Positions 50,722-59,422 of a stretch of 64,000 nucleotides of DNA are shown here, one piece after another (the first letter of the stretch is position 1; each line of letters begins with the position of its first letter). This stretch comes from Epilithonimonas hungarica (GTDB taxonomy: Bacteria; Bacteroidota; Bacteroidia; Flavobacteriales; Weeksellaceae), in assembly GCF_900102265.1 (NCBI RefSeq), contig NZ_FNBH01000001.1:992001-1056000 (forward strand). Direction: 5' to 3'. The position numbers were made by a program, and so were the translations under genes. The notes beneath the pieces are model-generated. The model worked only from the letters and a program-made list of their open reading frames with translations. It did not search any database and was not told the DNA's origin.

Positions 50722-51564
50722 TCAATCAAAAACCTCAAAATCCAATCCGTCAAAACTCGCAAAGACCATGGTTGGATAAGAATCTTGATGAAAGACATTT
50801 CCTTCAGAATCAATTCCGATTGCGCCTGCAAAACCATCAATTTCTTTCAGTTCTTCAAAAGTTCTGTCAAAAGCATTTTCTATGGTTAGCCCATCTGTTA
50901 CTCTGGTTACGATTTTGGCAGCGGTCGCATTGCTCACAATATCTTCGCCAACACCTGTACAGCTCACAGCACAAAATTTGTTCGCAAAATTCCCGGCCAC
51001 CGTTGCGGAATCAGAAATTCTCCCAGGGATTTCAAAACCTTTTCCTCCGGTTGAAGTTGCAACGGCCAGTTTTCCTTGCTTGTCAATCGCAACAGCACCA
51101 ACAGTTCCTTTTCCTCCGCTTTTCAGTTTCTCTTCGTATTCTTTTTTTCGTTGGGGAATTTCCGTTGAGAAGTTTTCAAAACCGTGCTGATTGGCATATT
51201 GTTTAGCACCGTTTCCGCCAAGGACACGGTCATCTTCTTTTATTAATTCCTTCGCCACAAAAATCGGATTTTTCACATCTTGGATATTGATGACGCCACT
51301 CATTTTCTGGGTCTCACCATCCATGATCGCTGCACTCATCCGAATGATGCCATCACTTTGTATCTGTGAACCAATTCCGGCATTATACAATTCATCATCT
51401 TCCAAAAGTGACACCGCATAAGCAACAGTCTCAAAAGCTGAATTGTCTTTTAGAAACTCGTATGATTTTTTTGCAATGGCTTTCAGCGAGTTTTGTTTGG
51501 CCAGTTTTACTTCATTGCTTTGGCTGCTTTCGGAGAAAAATCCACCGTGAATGATTATTTTCAT
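50722..51564 (-). CDS. Isoaspartyl peptidase/L-asparaginase (Ntn hydrolase), putative beta-Asp-Arg dipeptidase
   Basis: A 280-residue plant-type asparaginase precursor. GGKGT154VGAVA is the autocleavage site, with T154 the N-terminal nucleophile after processing. FETVAYAVSLLEDDELYNAGIGSQI and GRISDSATVAGNFANKF are the other family blocks. Enzymes of this group hydrolyse isoaspartyl dipeptides and asparagine. No signal peptide, so cytosolic. It lies downstream of cphB, making beta-Asp-Arg the likely substrate, giving aspartate and arginine. This is context inference; the family call is firm. Confidence 0.88.
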   Translation of the reverse strand: MKIIIHGGFFSESSQSNEVKLAKQNSLKAIAKKSYEFLKDNSAFETVAYAVSLLEDDELYNAGIGSQIQSDGIIRMSAAIMDGETQKMSGVINIQDVKNPIFVAKELIKEDDRVLGGNGAKQYANQHGFENFSTEIPQRKKEYEEKLKSGGKGTVGAVAIDKQGKLAVATSTGGKGFEIPGRISDSATVAGNFANKFCAVSCTGVGEDIVSNATAAKIVTRVTDGLTIENAFDRTFEELKEIDGFAGAIGIDSEGNVFHQDSYPTMVFASFDGLDFEVFD

Positions 51565-51596
51565 AGATTTATTTTAAAAGAAATAATTGAAAAATA

Positions 51597-51699
51597 AACC
51601 ACATAGTCACAGAGTTTTTGAAATTTAAAGGATAAATAGATTTGCTTCTATGTTTCCTTTCATAATAATTTTTCTATGTGTCTATGTGTCTATGTGGTT
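51597..51699. repeat. AACCACATAG / CTATGTGGTT inverted repeat with tandem TCTATGTG units
   Basis: 10-nt arms at 51597-51606 and 51690-51699 are fully complementary, 83 nt apart; three direct TCTATGTG units precede the right arm. It lies in the 146-nt gap between the isoaspartyl peptidase gene and cphB. Confidence 0.6.
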
Positions 51700-51710
51700 G
51701 AAAGTTTTAG

Positions 51711-52604
51711 TTATTCAGAACTTACCTGCGGGATCGGATTATACTGAGAATTAACAATCGTCATTTCTCTGGTTTTCAAATCGAATGTATCATTCATAGA
51801 AAGTACATCCACAATCAGATTTTTGATGGAAATTGGCTGGCCTAATTCAACATTCGTAAGGTTTGTATCTTTAATTTGAAGGCCGTCAACAATAATTACC
51901 AATCCTGATCCAATTGCCGTCATTGTATCATCTTCGATGAAAAGGCCAGTATCTTCACCTAAACCAATTCCCAGAGTTCTCGGGTTATTCACCACCGCTT
52001 GGAACAATCTTCCGATTCTTCCTCGCTGAACAAAGTGCGTGTCAATGATCACATTTTCTATGAATCCAAGACCTTGTGTCGTTTTGATCTCACCTTTCAA
52101 TAAAGCTTCAGAACTGGAGCCTTGGTAGATCATGTTTTCCGATGCAGCAGCTGCTCCTGCGGAAGTTCCTGCGTAGATAAAATCTTCGGTCTGATATTTA
52201 GTTAAAATAGCATCATGGAATCTTGTTCCGCCAAGGATAGAAGTTAAACGCAGCTGATCACCACCTGTGAACATTACCACATCTGCAGCATTGGCCCTTG
52301 CCACAATGGCATCACTGTTGGCCTGTTCACGATTTTGGATGTCTAGAATGTTGCAGTTTTTAATTCCGAGATATTCAAATGCCTTTTTATATTCCGGGCC
52401 TACGATATCCGGGATCTGCGATGCGGTAGTGATCACTTCGATGACAGAGTCTTCTCTATGTTTAGATTCGTTGATTATTTTTCTGAGGATTCCTCGTTCA
52501 AAAAAGTTGAGGTTTTTCTCAACATTTTGGTCAAAACTGGTTTCCGTAAAACTTCCTTTATTTACAGCACCTCCAATGATGACTAGTTTTCCTTTTGATT
52601 TCAT
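51711..52604 (-). CDS. cphB: Cyanophycinase
   Basis: A 297-residue serine exopeptidase of the S51/class I glutamine-amidotransferase-like fold. GKLVIIGGAVNKG at the start, VVMFTGGDQLRL and YAGTS148AGAAA, with the nucleophilic Ser, are characteristic, as is GLGEDTGLFIEDD. It cleaves cyanophycin to beta-Asp-Arg dipeptides. No signal peptide, so it acts on intracellular polymer rather than as an extracellular scavenger. It is divergent from cphA and the first gene of the cphB-isoaspartyl peptidase unit. The -7 box is 5 nt from its ATG. Confidence 0.92.
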   Translation of the reverse strand: MKSKGKLVIIGGAVNKGSFTETSFDQNVEKNLNFFERGILRKIINESKHREDSVIEVITTASQIPDIVGPEYKKAFEYLGIKNCNILDIQNREQANSDAIVARANAADVVMFTGGDQLRLTSILGGTRFHDAILTKYQTEDFIYAGTSAGAAAASENMIYQGSSSEALLKGEIKTTQGLGFIENVIIDTHFVQRGRIGRLFQAVVNNPRTLGIGLGEDTGLFIEDDTMTAIGSGLVIIVDGLQIKDTNLTNVELGQPISIKNLIVDVLSMNDTFDLKTREMTIVNSQYNPIPQVSSE

Positions 52605-52609
52605 ATTAA

Positions 52610-52617
52610 CAAAAATA
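52610..52617 (-). promoter_or_regulatory. TAnnTTTG -7 box 5 nt upstream of cphB ATG
   Basis: TATTTTTG on the minus strand, followed by TTAAT then ATG; implies a near-leaderless cphB mRNA. -33 TTG not found. Confidence 0.5.
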
Positions 52618-52819
52618 ATAAATCATATCAGAATAAACCTCATTTTTGAGGGCTAAAAATTCCTTTGATAGATTTAAACTTTTAACTATTAAGGACTTAT
52701 TTCTGTGAATTGATGCGGTTGAATTAACGATTTGTTAATTATTTTGAATAATTGGTAACGAATTTATTTTATATCAAAATAATTATTTCTGATTTTTTTA
52801 AAATTAAATGCTTTTCTAT

Positions 52820-52827
52820 TATCTTTG
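52820..52827 (+). promoter_or_regulatory. TAnnTTTG -7 box for cphA
   Basis: TATCTTTG, 46 nt upstream of the cphA ATG. No TTG at -33 spacing. About 200 nt separate this box from the divergent cphB box; I see no clear operator between them. Confidence 0.5.
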
Positions 52828-52873
52828 ATAAAATAGAAATGTGATTTGTCAAAAGAAATAGAGAATAATAGAT

Positions 52874-55501
52874 ATGAAAATAGAAAAAATACAGGTTTTA
52901 AGAGGTCCTAATATCTGGAGCATTACCAGAAAAAAACTGATTCAGATGCGACTCGATCTGGAAGAAATAGAGCATCAGCCGACCAATAAAATAGAAGGAT
53001 TCCGAGAAAGGATCGAACAATTGTTACCGTCTCTTTATTCTCATAGATGTTCAGAAGGTGTAGAAGGTGGTTTTTTCAAACGTGTGGAAATGGGAACTTG
53101 GATGGGACATGTCATAGAGCATATTGCATTGGAGATTCAGACATTGGCGGGGATGGATGTTGGATTCGGAAGAACTAGAGAAACCAAAACGCCCGGAACT
53201 TACAATGTTGTTTTCAATTATATCGAAGAAAGAGCTGGGGTTTTTGCAGCTGAAGAATCTGTGAAGATTGCGCAATGTTTAATAGATGGGACTTATTATG
53301 ATATCAATGATTGCGTTCATAAACTGAAGGAGATTCGTGAAAGGGAAAGACTGGGTCCTTCTACAGGAAGTATTGTAGAGGAAGCCGCTTCCAGAAGGAT
53401 TCCTTGGATCAGGTTGGGTAAAAACTCGCTGGTACAATTGGGTTATGGAATTAACCAGCAAAGATTTCAGGCTACCATCACAGGAAATACGAGCAGCATT
53501 GCGGTTGATATTGCGTGTAATAAGGAACTGACAAAAAAAATGCTGGAAGATGCCGCGATTCCTGTTCCGTCCGGAGGTTTGGTTATGGACGAGGACGATT
53601 TGCAATATGTTATCAAGAAAATCGGATATCCGTTGGTGCTGAAACCTTTGGATGGAAATCATGGCAAAGGTGCCTCCATTAATGTCAAGGATTATGAAAC
53701 AGCGGTGATCGGCTTGGAACATGCGCAGAAATATTCCCGGAAAGTCATTGTAGAAAAATATATTACAGGTTTTGATTTCAGGGTTTTGGTGATCAATCAC
53801 AAGATGGTCGCAGCAGCCAGAAGAGTTCCGGCCCACGTGGTCGGAGACGGCGAACTTAATATACAACAGCTTATTGATAAGGAAAATCTAGACCCGAGAA
53901 GAGGATACGGGCATGAAAATGTTTTAACGGAAATAGATGTTGATAAAGATACCAATGAACTGCTTGAAAAACTAAACTACACCTTAGAGACCATTCCTCA
54001 AAAAGGCGAGATTGTTTATCTTAAATCCACGGCTAATCTCTCAACAGGAGGAACATCGATTGATGTGACGGATATGATCCATCCGGAAAATGTTCAGATG
54101 GCAGAACGCGTTTCCAGGATCATCGGATTGGATGTCTGCGGAATCGATATTATGGCGGAAAATCTTACGCAGCCCCTCAAAGAAAGTGGCGGTGCAATTT
54201 TGGAAGTGAATGCGGCTCCGGGATTTAGAATGCACCTGGCACCTAGTGAAGGATTACCGCGAAACGTTGCCGCTCCGGTTGTTGATATGTTATATCCGCC
54301 AGGAAAAGAATTCAGAATTCCAATCATTGCAGTGACTGGAACTAATGGAAAAACTACGACTACAAGATTATTGGCACATATCGTCAAAAATAATGGCAAA
54401 CGTGTCGGATTTACAACCTCGGACGGGATATATATTCAAAATACCTTATTGGAAAAAGGAGATACAACCGGACCAATGTCTGCTGAATTTATCCTAAAAG
54501 ACCCAACGGTAGAATTTGCAGTTCTTGAAACAGCAAGAGGTGGAATTTTGCGTTCGGGGCTTGGTTTCGGAAGTTGTGATATTGGTGTTTTGACCAATAT
54601 TAAAGAAGATCATTTGGGATTAAGCGATATCCATAATCTTAAAGATCTGACCAGGGTTAAACGTGTGGTCTTGGACAGCGTTAAAAAAGATGGCTGGTGT
54701 ATCCTGAATGCGGATGACGATTATTCTATGAGATTGGCAGATGATCTGCGCCCAAAAGTAGCGCTTTTTAGTCTTGATGAAAACAATCCGCATATCAAAA
54801 AATTTGCGAAAGAAGGAAAAATTACCTGCGTTTATGAAGACGGTTTTGTGACTATCAAGAAAGGAGAATGGAAAATCAGAATAGAGCGTGTTAAAAATAT
54901 TCCGATCACAATGGATGGCAAAGCGAAGTTTATGATTGCTAACGTTCTTGCTGCATCTTTGGCGGCTTATGTGTATGGTTTCGAAATTCCGAATATCGCA
55001 CTAGCACTCACTACATTTATCCCAAGTGCGCAATTGACCCCGGGTAGGCTGAATGTCTTCAAATTCAAAAACTTCAAGGTCATGATCGATTTTGCACACA
55101 ATCCTGCAAGTTATGAAGCGATAGAAGATTATCTCAGAAATGTTGAGTCCAATAAGAAGATCGGAATTATTTCAGGTGTTGGGGACAGGCGGGATAATGA
55201 TATCCGAGAGTGTGGGAAGATCGCAGCAAGAATGTTTGACCATATTATCATTCGAAATGAAAAACATCTGCGGGGAAGAACTGAAGATGAAATCAATGGA
55301 TTAATTATAGAAGGAATCCAAAGTGTAGATAAAAGTGTAAGCTACGAGTGCATCCCGAAAGAGATTGATGCTCTGAAGCACGCAATGAGTTTGGCTGAGG
55401 AAGGAACTTTCATTACGGCTCTCAGTGATGTTATCAATAATGCGATTGAATTGGTTCAGGACTATCAGAACAAAGAATTGCAGGATGAAGGAAATTATTA
55501 A
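52874..55501 (+). CDS. cphA: Cyanophycin synthetase (CphA1 type)
   Basis: An 875-residue three-part enzyme. The N domain (about 1-160) includes HRCSEGVEGG and H79-V-I-E82-H83. The ATP-grasp G domain (about 215-475) includes LKPLDGNHGKGASINV and AILEVNAAPGFRM. The Mur-ligase-like M domain has the P-loop G489-T-N-G-K-T-T and TPGRLNVF. It adds Asp to the backbone and Arg to the side chain, building multi-L-arginyl-poly-L-aspartate in the cytosol. Both ATP sites look intact. H-x-x-E-H in the N domain matches the cryptic primer-generating hydrolytic site reported in some CphA1 enzymes. Confidence 0.94.
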   Translation: MKIEKIQVLRGPNIWSITRKKLIQMRLDLEEIEHQPTNKIEGFRERIEQLLPSLYSHRCSEGVEGGFFKRVEMGTWMGHVIEHIALEIQTLAGMDVGFGRTRETKTPGTYNVVFNYIEERAGVFAAEESVKIAQCLIDGTYYDINDCVHKLKEIRERERLGPSTGSIVEEAASRRIPWIRLGKNSLVQLGYGINQQRFQATITGNTSSIAVDIACNKELTKKMLEDAAIPVPSGGLVMDEDDLQYVIKKIGYPLVLKPLDGNHGKGASINVKDYETAVIGLEHAQKYSRKVIVEKYITGFDFRVLVINHKMVAAARRVPAHVVGDGELNIQQLIDKENLDPRRGYGHENVLTEIDVDKDTNELLEKLNYTLETIPQKGEIVYLKSTANLSTGGTSIDVTDMIHPENVQMAERVSRIIGLDVCGIDIMAENLTQPLKESGGAILEVNAAPGFRMHLAPSEGLPRNVAAPVVDMLYPPGKEFRIPIIAVTGTNGKTTTTRLLAHIVKNNGKRVGFTTSDGIYIQNTLLEKGDTTGPMSAEFILKDPTVEFAVLETARGGILRSGLGFGSCDIGVLTNIKEDHLGLSDIHNLKDLTRVKRVVLDSVKKDGWCILNADDDYSMRLADDLRPKVALFSLDENNPHIKKFAKEGKITCVYEDGFVTIKKGEWKIRIERVKNIPITMDGKAKFMIANVLAASLAAYVYGFEIPNIALALTTFIPSAQLTPGRLNVFKFKNFKVMIDFAHNPASYEAIEDYLRNVESNKKIGIISGVGDRRDNDIRECGKIAARMFDHIIIRNEKHLRGRTEDEINGLIIEGIQSVDKSVSYECIPKEIDALKHAMSLAEEGTFITALSDVINNAIELVQDYQNKELQDEGNY

Positions 55502-55519
55502 ACTTTAATATATCATTTG

Positions 55520-55545
55520 AAACCGCTCTACATTGAGCGGTTTTT
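55520..55545 (+). terminator. Intrinsic terminator after cphA
   Basis: A perfect 9-bp stem (55520-55528 with 55535-55543) and a 6-nt loop, followed by T residues. Confidence 0.8.
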
Positions 55546-55576
55546 GATTTAACATAATTGAGCCAAGAATTCTTAA

Positions 55577-56731
<1,155 letters not shown>

Positions 56732-56778
56732 GAGATCTAAGATACTGGGAGAGATTCGTCATTCTCTTTTTCATTTGG

Positions 56779-56786
56779 TATATTTG
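56779..56786 (+). promoter_or_regulatory. TAnnTTTG -7 box for the ClC gene
   Basis: TATATTTG, 17 nt upstream of the GTG at 56804, supports that unusual start codon. No TTG at -33 spacing. Confidence 0.5.
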
Positions 56787-56803
56787 TATTCAAACTCACG
56801 CTC

Positions 56804-58648
56804 GTGAAGATCCATAACAGAAAAAAATATCTCAGCTTTTTAAAATTCAAAAGAGATTTTCAGCAGTTCGGACTGGAGAAGGTACGGAGCTATGAACTTA
56901 TTCTTCATTGGTTGAATAGCCGATTGAGCAGAAATCAATTTCTTCTTCTGTCGGGTATTTTGGTAGGTCTTACAGCGGGAATGGCAGGTGTGATCTTAAA
57001 GACTTTGGTGCATAATATCCATTATTTCATCACACATAAAGTTCATTTTGAATATCAGATTTTATTCTATATCGTATTTCCCTTTTTAGGAATTGTTTTG
57101 ACGACCATTACTGTCCAAACTTTATTCAAAGGCCAGGATAGAAAAGGAATTGGCGCTATTTTATACGAGATTGCACAGAACTCGAGTATCGTTTCTTCCG
57201 TCAAGATGTATTCTCAGATTGTCCAGAGTGCCATTACAGTTGGACTAGGAGGTTCAGCTGGTTTGGAAAGTCCTATTGCAGTGACAGGAGCTGCAATTGG
57301 TTCCAATTATGCACAGACTTACAGGCTGAGTTATAAAGAACGTACTTTGTTGTTAGCTGCCGGAGCCAGTGCGGGGATTGCGTCGGCGTTCAATGCACCG
57401 ATTGCCGGGATAATGTTTGCCTTTGAGATCCTTCTGACAGGCGTTGTTTTTACAGATTTTATTCCTCTGGTTGTAGCTGCGGTTTGTGGTAGTTTATTGT
57501 CAAGGATATTATTGCAGGAAGATGTATTATTTAGGTTTTATACAAGAGAAGCTTTTAACTATAAAAATGTTCCTTACTATCTGATTCTGGGAATTGTAAC
57601 CGGTCTATACGCACGTTATTTCGTGATCATTTCTCAGAAGGTAGAACACTTTATCCAGAAACTCAAGATGTCACCATTGCGAAGAGCAATGTTTGGCGGA
57701 GCGGTTTTGTCATTGCTTTGTGTGTTGTTTCCTCCATTGTTTGGGGAGGGTTATGATACGATCAAAGCGTTTACAAATGGCGATACACTTTTAATCATTG
57801 AAAACAGCTTGTTCAGATATTTTGAGTTCAAGAATTTCACGATTATTATATTTCTGATTTTTGTGCTTGTTCTTAAAGCTTTCGCTACACCCTTTACGAT
57901 TTTCAGTGGAGGAAACGGGGGGAATTTTGCGCCATCTTTATTTGCAGGAGGAACTGCCGGTTTTCTATTTGCAGTGGTTTGCCAGCAGATAGGTTTCAAA
58001 GAAGTTCCTATGACAAATCTTGTTTTAGTGGGAATGGCTGGTGCAATGAGCGGGATTCTCTATGCGCCGCTTACAGCGATATTCCTGATTGCCGAATCTA
58101 GTTTTGGATATGACCTGTTTATCCCGTTGATGATCGTGTCGGTAATTTCTTATCTAATGGCAAAACGATTTTCTCCGATTTCTCCGGAACTGAAATCTCT
58201 TGCAGACCAGGGAAAGATCTTCACCAACAAACACGATAAAAATCTTTTATTTTCTTTAAATACTAAGGATTATATCGATTTCCAATCCCAGACAATTAAT
58301 GTAAATGCATCTGTCACAGAGTTGTTCGAGATGATAAAAAACGGAAACAAAAATACATTCGCTGTTGTTGATGATATCGGCAAGCTCAAAGGTATTCTTA
58401 GCCTCGATGATATTCGGCCTTATCTTTTTTCCAAGGAGACCGATTCCCTATCGATCCTTAAAATCATGAAAGCACCACCAGCAGTAATATATCCGGACAA
58501 AAAGGCCTTGGAAATACTTCAGGTCTTTGATGATACGGGATATTGGAATCTGCCGGTTGTAGATGAGAATAACAGATTCATTGGTTTTATATCAAAATCT
58601 GCAATACTCATCGGCTACAGACAATTACTGAAATTATATTCCGAATAG
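56804..58648 (+). CDS. ClC-family chloride channel/transporter with C-terminal CBS pair, GTG start
   Basis: A 614-residue protein with about 12-14 membrane helices and a C-terminal CBS-domain pair (about residues 490-610). The filter motif G153-L-E155-S-P157 corresponds to G-x-E-x-P, so the gating Glu is present, and GGNGGNFAPSLFAGG corresponds to the GxFxP loop. The first motif (GSGIP in E. coli ClcA) is not recognisable and reads GLTAGMAG in that region. The gating Glu suggests H+/Cl- exchange, or fluoride transport if F-specific. I keep the GTG start because of the promoter spacing and the absence of a nearby ATG. Confidence 0.87.
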   Translation: MKIHNRKKYLSFLKFKRDFQQFGLEKVRSYELILHWLNSRLSRNQFLLLSGILVGLTAGMAGVILKTLVHNIHYFITHKVHFEYQILFYIVFPFLGIVLTTITVQTLFKGQDRKGIGAILYEIAQNSSIVSSVKMYSQIVQSAITVGLGGSAGLESPIAVTGAAIGSNYAQTYRLSYKERTLLLAAGASAGIASAFNAPIAGIMFAFEILLTGVVFTDFIPLVVAAVCGSLLSRILLQEDVLFRFYTREAFNYKNVPYYLILGIVTGLYARYFVIISQKVEHFIQKLKMSPLRRAMFGGAVLSLLCVLFPPLFGEGYDTIKAFTNGDTLLIIENSLFRYFEFKNFTIIIFLIFVLVLKAFATPFTIFSGGNGGNFAPSLFAGGTAGFLFAVVCQQIGFKEVPMTNLVLVGMAGAMSGILYAPLTAIFLIAESSFGYDLFIPLMIVSVISYLMAKRFSPISPELKSLADQGKIFTNKHDKNLLFSLNTKDYIDFQSQTINVNASVTELFEMIKNGNKNTFAVVDDIGKLKGILSLDDIRPYLFSKETDSLSILKIMKAPPAVIYPDKKALEILQVFDDTGYWNLPVVDENNRFIGFISKSAILIGYRQLLKLYSE

Positions 58649-58663
58649 ATTAATTAAGACAAG

Positions 58664-58692
58664 AAAAGGCTCTGAGTTAGAGCCTTTTTTAT
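58664..58692. terminator. Bidirectional intrinsic terminator
   Basis: A perfect 10-bp stem (58664-58673 with 58679-58688) and 5-nt loop, between the convergent ClC and small membrane-protein genes. Confidence 0.8.
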
Positions 58693-58709
58693 TATTTGAA
58701 TAGTTATAA

Positions 58710-58901
58710 TTATTTTCCGGGCTTTCTGATGTAATGTCTTATAAGTACGCCTACAGCAAATATAAACGTTACAGCATAGAGCGCAGATAGTGCTTGTTTC
58801 TCAACAGTCATAGTTTTAAGATCGATTTGCTTGTATAATGCCGCTCCTACAATGATGGCAACGATCCACATCGTAAATATGGGTGCTTTTCCTTTTTCCA
58901 T
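58710..58901 (-). CDS. Small two-helix membrane protein, unknown function
   Basis: A 63-residue protein with two hydrophobic helices (about residues 8-21 and 38-54), an acidic/basic loop (KQIDLKTMTVEKQ) and a basic tail (RHYIRKPGK). It is a single gene between a terminator and a 520-nt gene-free region. I recognise no family. Confidence 0.55.
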   Translation of the reverse strand: MEKGKAPIFTMWIVAIIVGAALYKQIDLKTMTVEKQALSALYAVTFIFAVGVLIRHYIRKPGK

Positions 58902-59422
58902 AGAATTTAGTTTTTTATTAGTTGATATGGCTAAAATAAGGATTTGTTTGTCAAATTACCAATGGAATGATGTGTTTATCTAATGATTATTGTGATCTAT
59001 TTTTTTATAATAATAGGAAATTGTCCTTTATCAGGGCTTTTGGAGAATATTGAACTGAATACCACGAACGTCCAACGCCGTGATGACATTACAAAACTTT
59101 CAGCTGTCTCGTTTTTGAAATTCGTTGAGAATCAAATTTTATTCTTGTGAAACAACGATTTTTTTCAATAAAAGGAATTTTTAAAATTTGCATCATCCGA
59201 TAAGGGATTTTTACTACTAAATTGATAATTGTTTGATAATGATAATGTTCTGCTGTAATGATTTTTATTTTTAATATAGAGGTAATAATTGGTCTTTATA
59301 AATTTAAGATTGAGATGTTATTTTCTGAGTTTTGGATCATTTATTTAAAACTAAATTAAAGATTGCTTTTTCATAGATTCATATGGCAAGATTACTTTGG
59401 AAACTTAAAAAAGTAATCTAAA
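58902..59422. other. Gene-free region before the T9SS phosphoesterase
   Basis: 521 nt, AT-rich, with no open frame of credible length, no tRNA-like fold and no exact -7 box that I could place confidently. The only clear structure is the perfect inverted repeat at 59389-59419, described separately. Confidence 0.5.
59389..59419 (+). promoter_or_regulatory. Perfect 10-bp hairpin abutting the start codon
   Basis: AGATTACTTT (59389-59398) and AAAGTAATCT (59410-59419) are exact complements around an 11-nt loop and end 3 nt before ATG 59423. It would occlude the ribosome entry region if folded; no T run follows, so it is not a terminator. Confidence 0.55.

Noticed and set aside
50613-51206. 197-codon plus-strand frame across the hypothetical and isoaspartyl peptidase genes
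   Set aside because: Runs antisense to two real genes and is Gln/Arg/Leu-skewed, as expected for a complement frame.
51671-51698. Tandem TCTATGTG units as a CRISPR or microsatellite
   Set aside because: Only three 8-nt units, no spacers; kept only as part of the inverted-repeat element.
53279-53866. 195-codon open frame antisense to cphA
   Set aside because: Shadow of the conserved cyanophycin synthetase frame, no protein features of its own.
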